A stretch of 64,000 nucleotides of DNA from NCBI GenBank assembly GCA_026119855.1, contig JAOWBW010000192.1, positions 1,116,001 through 1,180,000 on the forward strand. Reading direction: 5' to 3'. The notes under the pieces were generated by a model. That model made no database searches, was not told where the DNA came from, and saw only the letters and a program-made list of their open reading frames with translations. The stretch is from Campanula takesimana. Lineage: Eukaryota > Streptophyta > Magnoliopsida > Asterales > Campanulaceae. Positions 56,745 through 64,000 of the stretch are shown here, one piece after another; positions within the stretch are counted from its first letter, which is position 1; every line of letters begins with the position of its first letter. The position numbers and the translations under genes were made by a program.

Positions 56745-56924
56745 GAGCCCCTCGGCGACGTGGATTGCAAAGCAAAATGCGTCGACGAAAGTTAAAAACA
56801 CCCGCCGAGGACATCACCAAGAAAAGGCAAAGACTCGATGAAAGCAGGAATTTGAAATTGCGAGAGATAGTGGTGCGTTCCCTGTGTGAGCGGCTTTTGC
56901 TGGAGTGTTGTATTGGAGCTCAAG

Positions 56925-57642
56925 GGAGCTTGTCTCGATATGGACCGAGTTTGTTGAGTTGGGGCTCATGGGAGTTTGTCTCGATATGGACCGAGTTATT
57001 GACTTAGAGCTCATGGGAGCTTGTCTCGATATGGACCGAGTTGCCGACTTAGAGCTCATGGGAGCTTGTCTCGATATGGACCGAGTTGGTAGACTTGGAG
57101 CTCATGGGAGCTTGTCTCGATATGGACCGAGTTGCCGACTTGGAGCTCATGGGAGCTTGTCTCGATATGGACCGAGTTGCCGACTTGGAGCTCATGGGAG
57201 CTTGTCTCGATATGGACCGAGTTGTCGACTTGGGACTCATGGGAGCTTGTCTCGATATGGACCGAGTTGCCGACTTGGAGCTCATGGGAGCTTGCCTCGA
57301 TATGGACCGAGTTGTCGACTTGGGGCTCATGGGAACTTGTCTCGATATGGACCGAGTTGCCGACTTGGAGCTCATGGGAGCTTGTTTCGATATGGACCGA
57401 GTTGGTTGACTTGGAGCTCATGGGAGCTTGTCTCGATATGGACCGAGTTGCCGACTTGGAGCTCATGGGAGCTTGTCTCGATATGGACCGAGTTGCCGAC
57501 TTGGAGCTCATGGGAGCTTGTCTCGATATGGACCGAGTTGGTTGACTTGGAGCTCATGGGAGCTTGTCTCGATATGGACCGAGTTGCTGACTTGGAGCTC
57601 ATGGGAGCTTGTCTCGATATGGACCGAGTTGTCGACTTGGGG
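56925..57642 (-). repeat. 45-bp tandem repeat, 16 units
   Basis: Unit of 45-46 bp beginning GGAGCTTGTCTCGATATGGA and continuing CCGAGTTGCCGACTTGGAGCTCATG. Most units differ at a few positions; variation concentrates in GTT(GCC/GTC/GGTT)GAC. Each unit has CTCG...CGAG around GATATGGA and the palindrome GAGCTC. Being mostly a multiple of three, it is open in all three plus frames and at least two minus frames, which argues against reading any one as a gene. It lies between the antisense ORF and the 3' LTR. Confidence 0.95.
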
Positions 57643-58299
57643 GTGCGGGCACGGTTGAATGTTTTGAATGAGGTCATTAGCGAACCCTTGTTGACGAATC
57701 CGTTAGTGAATCCGTTTGATGAAATATTGCTTTGAAGTCTCGTGCCATTTGGAGTCACACTTGACTTTTTTGAATTGTGGGGTACGAGCACAGTTGACCG
57801 CGACCAGAAAAATGTTCCTGCTGGGGATGAAATGTTGAGATTGACTCTTGAGGGGGGTGTGGCACCCGTGACAGAACTTAGGGAGTTCGGAATTTTGAAG
57901 AGGACAGCCTACTTTTGAGTGGGAGTTTCTATCCTACTTTCGATTTTTGACATGCCTTAAGGGCGGACCAGAAAAAGGTGTGCCCAACTGGGTGTCTGAG
58001 GATCGGGACAGTGTCTTGATATAGGCTGGAGATCTCTGACAAGGCCCTTTTCTTGAAGCGATTTAGACCTGGGAGGCGCGCGCCTTTATATGTAGGCTTG
58101 GGACGCGCGCGCACTTCTGACCGCTGGCGGGTGGCGCGCGCGTCTGGGAGGCGGAATTCCGGGCTTGACATTTGCTGACCAAAAGAGCCCCCAAAGCTAT
58201 AATATCATCTTCTGTTCGACCACTTGATCCTCACAGCTCCTTTCTGCCATTTTTGAACATCATATTATTGCTTAACTTTGCTTGTGATCAACATTTTCC
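57643..58299 (+). promoter_or_regulatory. Upstream region of U antisense ORF
   Basis: No ORF. GC modules GGGAGGCGCGCGCC, GGGACGCGCGCGC and GGGTGGCGCGCGCG start at 58071, 58100 and 58129, each 29 bp apart, the same spacing as in the U LTR. A TATA-like TATAATAT lies at 58198-58205, about 95 nt upstream of the ATG at 58300. Confidence 0.55.
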
Positions 58300-59634
58300 A
58301 TGGCCTCCAATTCTTTTGCCCTTGATGCCAAGGTTGTTAGTGAGTATGAAAAGGACTTGGGTACTTTTGTGTATTCTTTTAAGACCCATCCCAAGAAGGC
58401 CTTCATTAAAGACTTCGGGTTCCGAATTCTTTTCACTTTGCGGACGTTGAAGCCGGATTGGGATTTGTTGAGAGCTGCCGCGGCTTTCTGGGATTGCGAC
58501 AGCCATACCTTCAACCTTTCAGCTAATGAAATGGTGCCGACTGTTGACGATTTCGGGGCCATCCTTGGCATGGCTTTGGCCGGTCGGATTGCCGTCCCTA
58601 AATATCACCGTGGTGCCGTCGACTCTTGGGTTGAGTTACTGAATCTCCCTGTTGAGGACGTGAGGAAGATGTTGCATGGTACCGTGATTGACATAACTGA
58701 GTTGCCGATGTTCTTCAGTTTACACTCGGAGGACCCGGTGGTTCAATCTTTCAAAAGAAATGCCATGGCCGTTTGTCTCTTCAGCGAAGTACTGTTTGTT
58801 ACACCCTTCGGGACTGCGGACGCGCAGTTGGCTGAGATTATTTTGCAAGCTAAGGAGCAGCGATTTAGTGTAATCCCTCTTATTGTAGGGGAGACATTGC
58901 ATGGCCTTGATGAGTTACATAGGACGGGCAAGATGTGTCGGGGAAGCCCTTTGCTCTTGACCATATGGCTCCGAGAACACTTCAGAATTTATTCTCCGGA
59001 TGGTGATTTGTCTCCTTTTGCTGTTCATAGGAGGAAGTTGTTGATCCGGGTTTTATCTGAAGATGATTGGAAGAAATTCTTTGCCTCTCGGGTGACCGCC
59101 GATATTGAGTGGTGTCCTCCTTCTTGGGGTCTTCGTCCTTTTGTGGAATGGACTCTTGGTTTTCAGCACGTGGTGGTACCCGGTTTGAGAGATTCTTCAT
59201 TTTACCAGCCAGAGCGGGTTCTGCGGAAGTTCGGTCGCCAACAGACAATTCCTTTTCCGAGGGATGGAATGCTTCGTCCAGTTGCTTACATGGGTCCTGA
59301 CTTCTCGAGTGAGCTTCAGTCAGCTTGGGGAGATGACCGCAATCGTTGGGCTTTCGCTCCTCTGCATCGGGGGAGTGTCTTCCTTCCTGAGAGCTACTTG
59401 GACTATTTATTTGGCACCCTTTACCGTGGCATCACTTGGGTTGATATGCTTCGTGCCGAGTTGTTGGGACAGGGTTTTGAGCCTAGCAACACTTTGAGAT
59501 ATAGGGAGGCTGCTGCTGATTCGAGTAACATTCTCGCTGACCCTTTCGGTACTCCTTTGGATGACTTTTATTCTAGGAGACGTGTTGCATCACAGAAGGT
59601 TTCGGTGCGTATTAGTGGTCCTTTATTACCCTAG
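58300..59634 (+). CDS. Antisense ORF of Tat element U (PMD/DUF7745-like)
   Basis: An intact 444-aa frame from MASNSFALDAKVVSEYEKDL to SGPLLP, opposite in direction to pol. The segment LRAAAAFWDCDSHTF then NEMVPTVDDFGAILGM resembles the conserved start of plant mobile domain or DUF7745 proteins (fold 'FWD..F.F...E..PT..E....L'). WGLRPFVEWTLGF and W..D...RW motifs follow. No membrane segment or signal peptide. Such ORFs are known between pol and 3' LTR in Tat elements; their role is unknown. After the TAG (59632-59634) the frame continues with a very basic stretch, KKRIERRSGGPSKAKRKLDF, to TAG at about 59697, so a basic tail may have been lost by one nonsense change. It is better preserved than the U pol. 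Confidence 0.8.
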   Translation: MASNSFALDAKVVSEYEKDLGTFVYSFKTHPKKAFIKDFGFRILFTLRTLKPDWDLLRAAAAFWDCDSHTFNLSANEMVPTVDDFGAILGMALAGRIAVPKYHRGAVDSWVELLNLPVEDVRKMLHGTVIDITELPMFFSLHSEDPVVQSFKRNAMAVCLFSEVLFVTPFGTADAQLAEIILQAKEQRFSVIPLIVGETLHGLDELHRTGKMCRGSPLLLTIWLREHFRIYSPDGDLSPFAVHRRKLLIRVLSEDDWKKFFASRVTADIEWCPPSWGLRPFVEWTLGFQHVVVPGLRDSSFYQPERVLRKFGRQQTIPFPRDGMLRPVAYMGPDFSSELQSAWGDDRNRWAFAPLHRGSVFLPESYLDYLFGTLYRGITWVDMLRAELLGQGFEPSNTLRYREAAADSSNILADPFGTPLDDFYSRRRVASQKVSVRISGPLLP

Positions 59635-59767
59635 AAGAAAAGGATTGAGAGACGATCGGGTGGTCCTTCGAAAGCTAAGAGAAAATTGGATTTTTCTTAG
59701 TATCCTAAGAGATTGCAATTAGACCACTTTGTTTTAGGATTTAATATTTTGATGTCTTTTGTTGCTC

Positions 59768-59812
59768 AATAAATCCGTTGTAATGGTTTGAATAATTCAT
59801 TGAATGAATAAA
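59768..59812 (+). terminator. Polyadenylation signals of the antisense ORF
   Basis: AATAAA at 59768-59773 and 59807-59812 on the plus strand, with TTGTAATG/TTTGTTATT-like T-rich sequence after, about 135-175 bp past the stop. Confidence 0.5.
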
Positions 59813-59862
59813 AAATTGCATTTTGTTATTTGAAGTGAATTGGGTATTTTTGATATGTTTTA

Positions 59863-59918
59863 GACCGCACCCGAAGGTTGCCTACGTTCCTCCAGTTGGG
59901 AGGCTCAGGTCTTCGTAG
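59863..59918 (-). ncRNA. Pseudoknot-like motif copy 4 (U 3' UTR)
   Basis: Minus-strand order CTACG, GACCTGAG, hairpin CCTCC-CAACT-GGAGG, ACGTAGGCAACC, GGTC. The central stem differs at nearly every pair from copy 1 (CTTCTC/GAGAAG) yet still pairs. Confidence 0.55.
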
Positions 59919-59972
59919 TTCAAATAAACAGAGACCATTTTTTTTTATTTTTTTGTGCACCCTGTTTTTTGC

Positions 59973-60002
59973 CTAGACCGCCCTTGCGGGTTTTCAATCT
60001 AG
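59973..60002 (-). ncRNA. 30-nt hairpin, U copy 2
   Basis: Sense outer stem CTAGA/TCTAG; inner CCC-GCAA-GGG (GNRA-type loop). Flanked by GGGCGGTCTAGGCAAAA-type sequence as in T. Confidence 0.5.
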
Positions 60003-60037
60003 CGGGCTTCTTTTTTTGCATGTGCTCTAATTTTTGC

Positions 60038-60067
60038 CTAGGCCGCCCTTGCGGGTTTTCAACCTAG
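60038..60067 (-). ncRNA. 30-nt hairpin, U copy 1
   Basis: Sense outer stem CTAGG/CCTAG; inner CCC-GCAA-GGG. It lies about 45 nt after the pol stop. Confidence 0.5.
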
Positions 60068-60109
60068 CGAGTGATTTTTTTTTATTTTTTTTTTAATGGT
60101 CTTTGTTTA

Positions 60110-61141
60110 TTAAGCGTAGAACCTCTTGAGCTTGTCGAGGTTGACCTCCTTTGGCAGCTGGTCACCATCTAAATCCACGAGCCGGACTGCACCACCGCTT
60201 AGTATCTTTTTGACCACGTACGGACCGATCCATCGGGGTCCCCATTTCCCCAGGGGATTCATGGCATTAGGAGGATGTTGTCTTAAGACCAAATCTCCCA
60301 CATTGATGTTTTGAGGCCTCACTTTTTTGTTGAAAGCTCTTGCCATCCTTTGCTGATATGCCCTCGTGCGTTTGAGTGCTCTTAACCTTTTCTCGTCGAG
60401 TAAGGCTAGCTGTTCGTATCGACTTTGCATCCAGTTGACCTCGTTGACTTGATTCTCGAGGAGGACTCGTAGAGATGGGACTTCAAGTTCGATAGGGAGT
60501 ACGGCTTCAGAACCATAGACCAATGCATAAGGAGTTTCTCCTGTTGCGGATCGTATTGATGTGCGGTAGCCCCACAATGCTAATGGTAGCTTTTCGGGCC
60601 AATCCCTTCCTGTTGAGGCCATTTTCTTGAAGATGGTCTCGATGGTCTTATTTGCTGCTTCGACTGCGCCATTTGCTTGGGGCCGGTAAGGAGATGACTT
60701 GTGCTTGGTGATCTTGTATTCTACCAAAAGTGCATCCATTTCCTTCTCAAAGTGAGAGCCGTTGTCGGAAATGATTTCATGAGGCACGCCGTATCGGCAC
60801 ATGATATTAATCTTTACAAATTCGGCCACTTTCTTGGCGTTGAGGGTCCGATAGGCTTGTGCTTCGACCCACTTTGTGAAGTAGTCGACTGCCACTAGGA
60901 CGAATGACTGCCCATTGCTTTCGGCAGGATGAACTTTACCGATGATGTCTATCCCCCAACAAGAGAAAGGCCAAGGTGTGACCATGTTGTAAAGTTGTGA
61001 GGGTGGAGCATGTTGCAGATTAGCGTGGAATTGGCACACCTCTTGACTTTCTCGATACAGTCTCGTTCCATAGTGCTCCAATAGTAACCAATGCGAAGTA
61101 TCTTCTTGACTAGCATAAACCCATTCATGTGGGGTCCACAT
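60110..61141 (-). pseudogene. U integrase
   Basis: Minus strand, out of frame with the upstream RT/RNase H. The HHCC finger is split: its first half (HEGECGPHMNG...IGYYWSTMERDC) is in the upstream frame and its end (CQFHANLQHAPPSQL) here, so a one-base indel lies near 61030. Catalytic Asp in CWGIDIIGKV, Asp in IISDNGSHF and Glu in PQANGAVEAANKTI are all present. The C-terminus GPYVVKKILSGGAVRLVDLD is the usual barrel-like GPY/F module; it ends at LKRFYA. Reading from the 61141 end includes out-of-frame residues before about 61030. Confidence 0.9.
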
Positions 61142-63288
61142 TCTCCTTCGTGCACTTCACACATTATCTCTTGAGCTTCGGTCTCATTGGCGCATAGGAG
61201 ATTGATCCCGTCGTGGTGCCTTTTATAGACTCGGTCCCCAATCAGTACGTACCGAGAGGCTAACCTTTGCAGAGCTGCTTGAGACTTCTTATTGATGTTC
61301 TCGGGATAAGTGCCGTCCTTGAGGAAGTTCATGATGTCCGAATACCACGGAGAGTTTGTTTGAACCTCGTTGATCTCGATACTCATGCAATATGCCGGAC
61401 TGTTCCTTCGAGCAATTTTGAAAGGCTTCACCATTTTCCCTTTAGGCATTTCAACTAATGAAGCTATAGTGGCCAGTGCATCGGCGAAGCGATTCTTATC
61501 CCTTGGCAGGTAGTTGAAAGTGATCTCTTGGAATTGTTCAACCAGTTCTTCAAGGTGCTGACCATACTGTTGGAGAGTCGGGTCTTGGGTTCGCCATTTA
61601 CCCGATTGCTGATTGATAAGGAGCAAAGAGTCGCCGAACACTTCTAGTTCCGTGACATTTCTTTCGAGAGCTGCTTCGAGCCCTGCTATGCATGCTTCGT
61701 ACTCGGCAATGTTGTTGGTAGCTTCGAATTCTAGGCGTATGGCAATGGGAGTGTAGATGTCTTTTGGATCGACAAGCAATACCCCTATACCAAAACCATG
61801 TTTATTGGCGGCGCCATCGAAAAAAAGTTGCCACTTGTCTTCCTCGGTTGTGGTACAAATTAAATGCTCGTCGGGGAACTGTACATCTTCCCCCTTCACT
61901 TCGTCACATGGGAATTCGGCAAGCTGGTCACTGAACACTTTCCCCCTAACGGATTTTAGTGTGACGTAAGTGATATCATAGCCGGCGAGCATGAAGTACC
62001 ATTTGGCTATTCTTGTTGACATGAAAGGCATCTCGAAGATGTAGCGGAGCGGGTCCACCTTTGCTACTAGCTTGATCGGAAAAGCTTCCATATAGTGTTT
62101 GAGCTTTTGAGTGACCCAAACCAATGCTGCACATGACTTCTCTAAGACAGAGTAGTTCTTTTCGCCCCCTTGGAATCGGCGACTGACAAAATAAATGGCG
62201 TTCTCCTTTGTGGACTCTCGTTGCTCTTGTGCTAACATAGCCCCTAGGGCTTCATCATTGACAGTGAGATAAAGCAACAGAGGTTTCTCCTTGTGCGGCA
62301 GAACTAGAACAGGGGGGCACGTCAAGTAATGCTTTACTTGATCGAAGGCTTCTTGGCACACGTCGGTCCATTCTAGAGCCACATTCTTCTTGAGTAACTT
62401 GAAGATTGGCTCGCACATGGAAGTGAGTTGGTGCACAAACCGACTGATGTATTGTAGTCTTCCCATGAAACCTTTAATCTCTTTCTGCGTCTTTGGAGGA
62501 GGCATGTCAATGATTGCCTTGATTTTGGAGGGGTCTACTTCGATTCCCCTTTCAGTGACCATATAACCAAGAACTTTGCCTCGGATAACCCCGAATGTGC
62601 ACTTTGCAGGGTTGAGCCTCATCTTGTGTTGACGAAGCCTTTCGAAGAGCTTGCGGAGATCGATTAGGTGTTGACCATCGGTTCCTTTGGAGTGAATGAT
62701 CATGTCGTCCACATAGACCTCGATTTCTTTGTGAATCATATCGTGGAACAAGTCTGTCACGGCTCTTTGGTAGAGAGCCCCAGCATTTCTTAACCCAAAC
62801 GGTATGACTGTGTAGCAAAAGGTACCCCACGGTGTTGTGAAGGCTGTCTTATGTTGATCATCGTCGGCCATGAGAATCTGATTATACCCAGCGAACCCAT
62901 CCACGAATGAGCGAACCTCGTAGGCAGCAGTGGAGTCGACTAGCATGTCGATATTAGGGAGTGGGAAATCATCCTTTGGGGAAGCTTTGTTTAAATCCCG
63001 AAAGTCTACGCAAACTCGAACCTTGCCGTTCGCCTTCCTGACTATCACAATGTTGGCTAACCATGTCGGATACTCGATAACCTTGATGAAACCCACACTG
63101 AGGAGCTTCTCAATCTCTTCTTTGACCTGCAGAGACCATTCTGGCTTGATCTTTCGGAGCTTCTGCTTTACTGGCCTGGCATCTTCTTTGATCGGAATCC
63201 TGTGCTCCACTACCTTTCTGTCTAAACCCGGCATGTCTTTGTATGACCATGCGAATACATCCACGAACTCCTGTAGTAATGCAGTCAA
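60949..63288 (-). pseudogene. U reverse transcriptase and dual RNase H
   Basis: FVDVFAWSYKDMPGLD opens RT; VRVCVDFRDLNKASPKDDF, FVDGFAGYNQI and catalytic EVYVDDMIIHS follow. The first RNase H (LLLYLTVNDEALGAMLAQE, NYSVLEKSCAALVW) is followed by a second, archaeal-type RNase H (WQLFFDGAANKHGFGIGVLL, NNIAEYEACIAGL, FGDSLLLINQ, RFADALATIASL). The double RNase H is diagnostic of Tat/Ogre. In the first RNase H the usual catalytic D of the SDAS motif reads TVNDEA. It ends in the integrase finger with a frameshift near 61030. Confidence 0.93.
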
Positions 63289-63956
63289 CCTGTCTTTGTC
63301 GTCCCCCTTGAAGAAGCTTCCAATATTAGTTTCTTTGGCTCTTCTTCGGTACCCAGATTAACAACCTGCAATTCTTCGTCAGCCTTTGGACCATTCTCGC
63401 CACGACTACGGACTTGTTGAGCAAGTTCATTTAAGTATGTTGTGTTTTCGTGGTCTATTTCATCATAATTTGAATCGTTATTAACTTGTTCGTTAAGTTT
63501 ATTATTAGTTAATTCATCATTTATGATGTTTGCAATCTCAGGGTACTCAGAAATATCAAATTTTTCATTAGCAAAGAAAGGAAACACACGCTCGGCTATG
63601 GCCTCCAAATCCTCTTGGGTGAGGGTATTAGAGACACTCTCGGACTCGAAAGTAAGTGTGAGCTGCTCTTCCTTTGTTGCTGTGCGGGGTATGCAACCCA
63701 TTTTTTGGACTAAGAATTCTTCGGATACCACGGGCCCTTTCGTTGAATACCAATTGTTGATCGGCTCGGAGCTTGGCGGGATCTCATTGATAGTTTCGTT
63801 CATGATGACGGTGTCATGGATGGCGTTGACTTGGCATTCATTCATTACGGCAAGCTCTTCGAACATGGAGGCTAAATGTGTCAGTTCTTCCCCCACGGTG
63901 ATTTTTGTCTCGGACTCTATAGTCACCTTCCTTCCCCACCATTCACGGGGCGACAT
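63285..63956 (-). pseudogene. U protease-RT linker
   Basis: Includes an acidic, low-complexity stretch and the conserved QVVNLGTEEEPKK motif that precedes RT in Tat elements. A frameshift near 63340 separates it from the RT frame (which reads SFFKGDDKDRLTALLQEF). Protease itself should lie right of the window. MSPREWWGRKVTIE at the start is typical of this linker. Confidence 0.8.
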
Positions 63957-64000
63957 GGTAGTTGGTTCCCTTTCGGATTTTTGGATCTCACAATCGGAGA

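Larger units (their letters stand above)
55758..64000 (-). mobile_element. Tat/Retand-like Ty3 element U (5' end beyond window)
   Basis: Minus-strand order: linker/protease end and pol (63956-60110), 3' UTR with structured repeats, an antisense ORF (58300-59634, plus strand), a 45-bp tandem repeat (56925-57642) and 3' LTR (55758-56744). A pol with two RNase H domains marks the Tat clade. An antisense ORF between pol and 3' LTR plus a 3' tandem repeat is the arrangement described for Retand-like elements. The 5' LTR, gag and TSD are outside the window. Confidence 0.85.

Noticed and set aside
56925..57642. CRISPR-like regular repeats
   Set aside because: Contiguous tandem repeats with no unique spacers, in a plant retrotransposon.
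56905..57735. 276-codon ORF across the 45-bp repeat
   Set aside because: The repeat unit is open in several frames on both strands because 45 is a multiple of three; no start context or conserved domain.

Overview
This window is a nest of plant LTR retrotransposons. I recognise no ordinary host gene in it. Plant-type Copia (sirevirus-like and Angela-like), Ty3 chromovirus (Tekay/Del-like) and Ty3 Tat/Ogre/Retand-like elements, initiator-Met tRNA primer sites and a hAT MITE point to a flowering plant, probably a eudicot, in a repeat-rich region. The species cannot be told from the sequence.

Layout, left to right. 1-772: broken Tekay-like RT, then a 100-N gap (773-872). 873-7496: Angela-like Copia A (+), 5' end lost in the gap, 3' LTR 6000-7496. 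A sits in the 3' LTR of a sirevirus-like Copia, C (-), which is the backbone of 7497-40068. C has an LTR end (7497-7789), a spliced extra gene (11632 down to 8313), pol (15816-12514), gag (17952-15817, carrying a hAT MITE at 17433-17739), a gag N-terminus far away at 29859-30081, and a 5' LTR (30155-31247 plus 39729-40068). C is interrupted by Tekay-like G1 (+, 17954-26655, 3' LTR cut), by the 5' end of Copia D (-, 26656-29858), and in its 5' LTR by nearly intact Copia B (-, 31248-39723, 5-bp TSD CTAAG).

Right of C lies T, a Tat/Ogre-like element (+, about 40069-55757). Its LTR is split by Tekay-like G2 (+, 40359-48539, TSD TTTAT). T has a tRNA-Arg-type primer site, a gag with in-frame TAA codons and no recognisable pol. 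From 55758 to the window end is U, a second Tat element (-), with 3' LTR 55758-56744, a 45-bp tandem repeat, an intact antisense ORF (58300-59634), structured 3' UTR repeats and a pol running off the right edge.

The most interesting signals are regulatory and RNA-level. (1) Several unrelated families carry CpG-rich modules at fixed family-specific spacing (22, 23 or 29 bp) upstream of a TATA box. (2) In Copia A/B/D the module type is matched between LTR and leader, and leader hairpin loops are alike within each element but differ between elements. (3) T and U share two structured repeats, a 30-nt hairpin and a pseudoknot-like motif, both with compensatory changes. (4) Element C contains an extra gene with its own TATA box, CT-rich leader and intron, the intron holding a 17-bp-spaced GGCGCATA array. 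(5) U has an intact antisense gene with its own promoter modules and polyadenylation signals.
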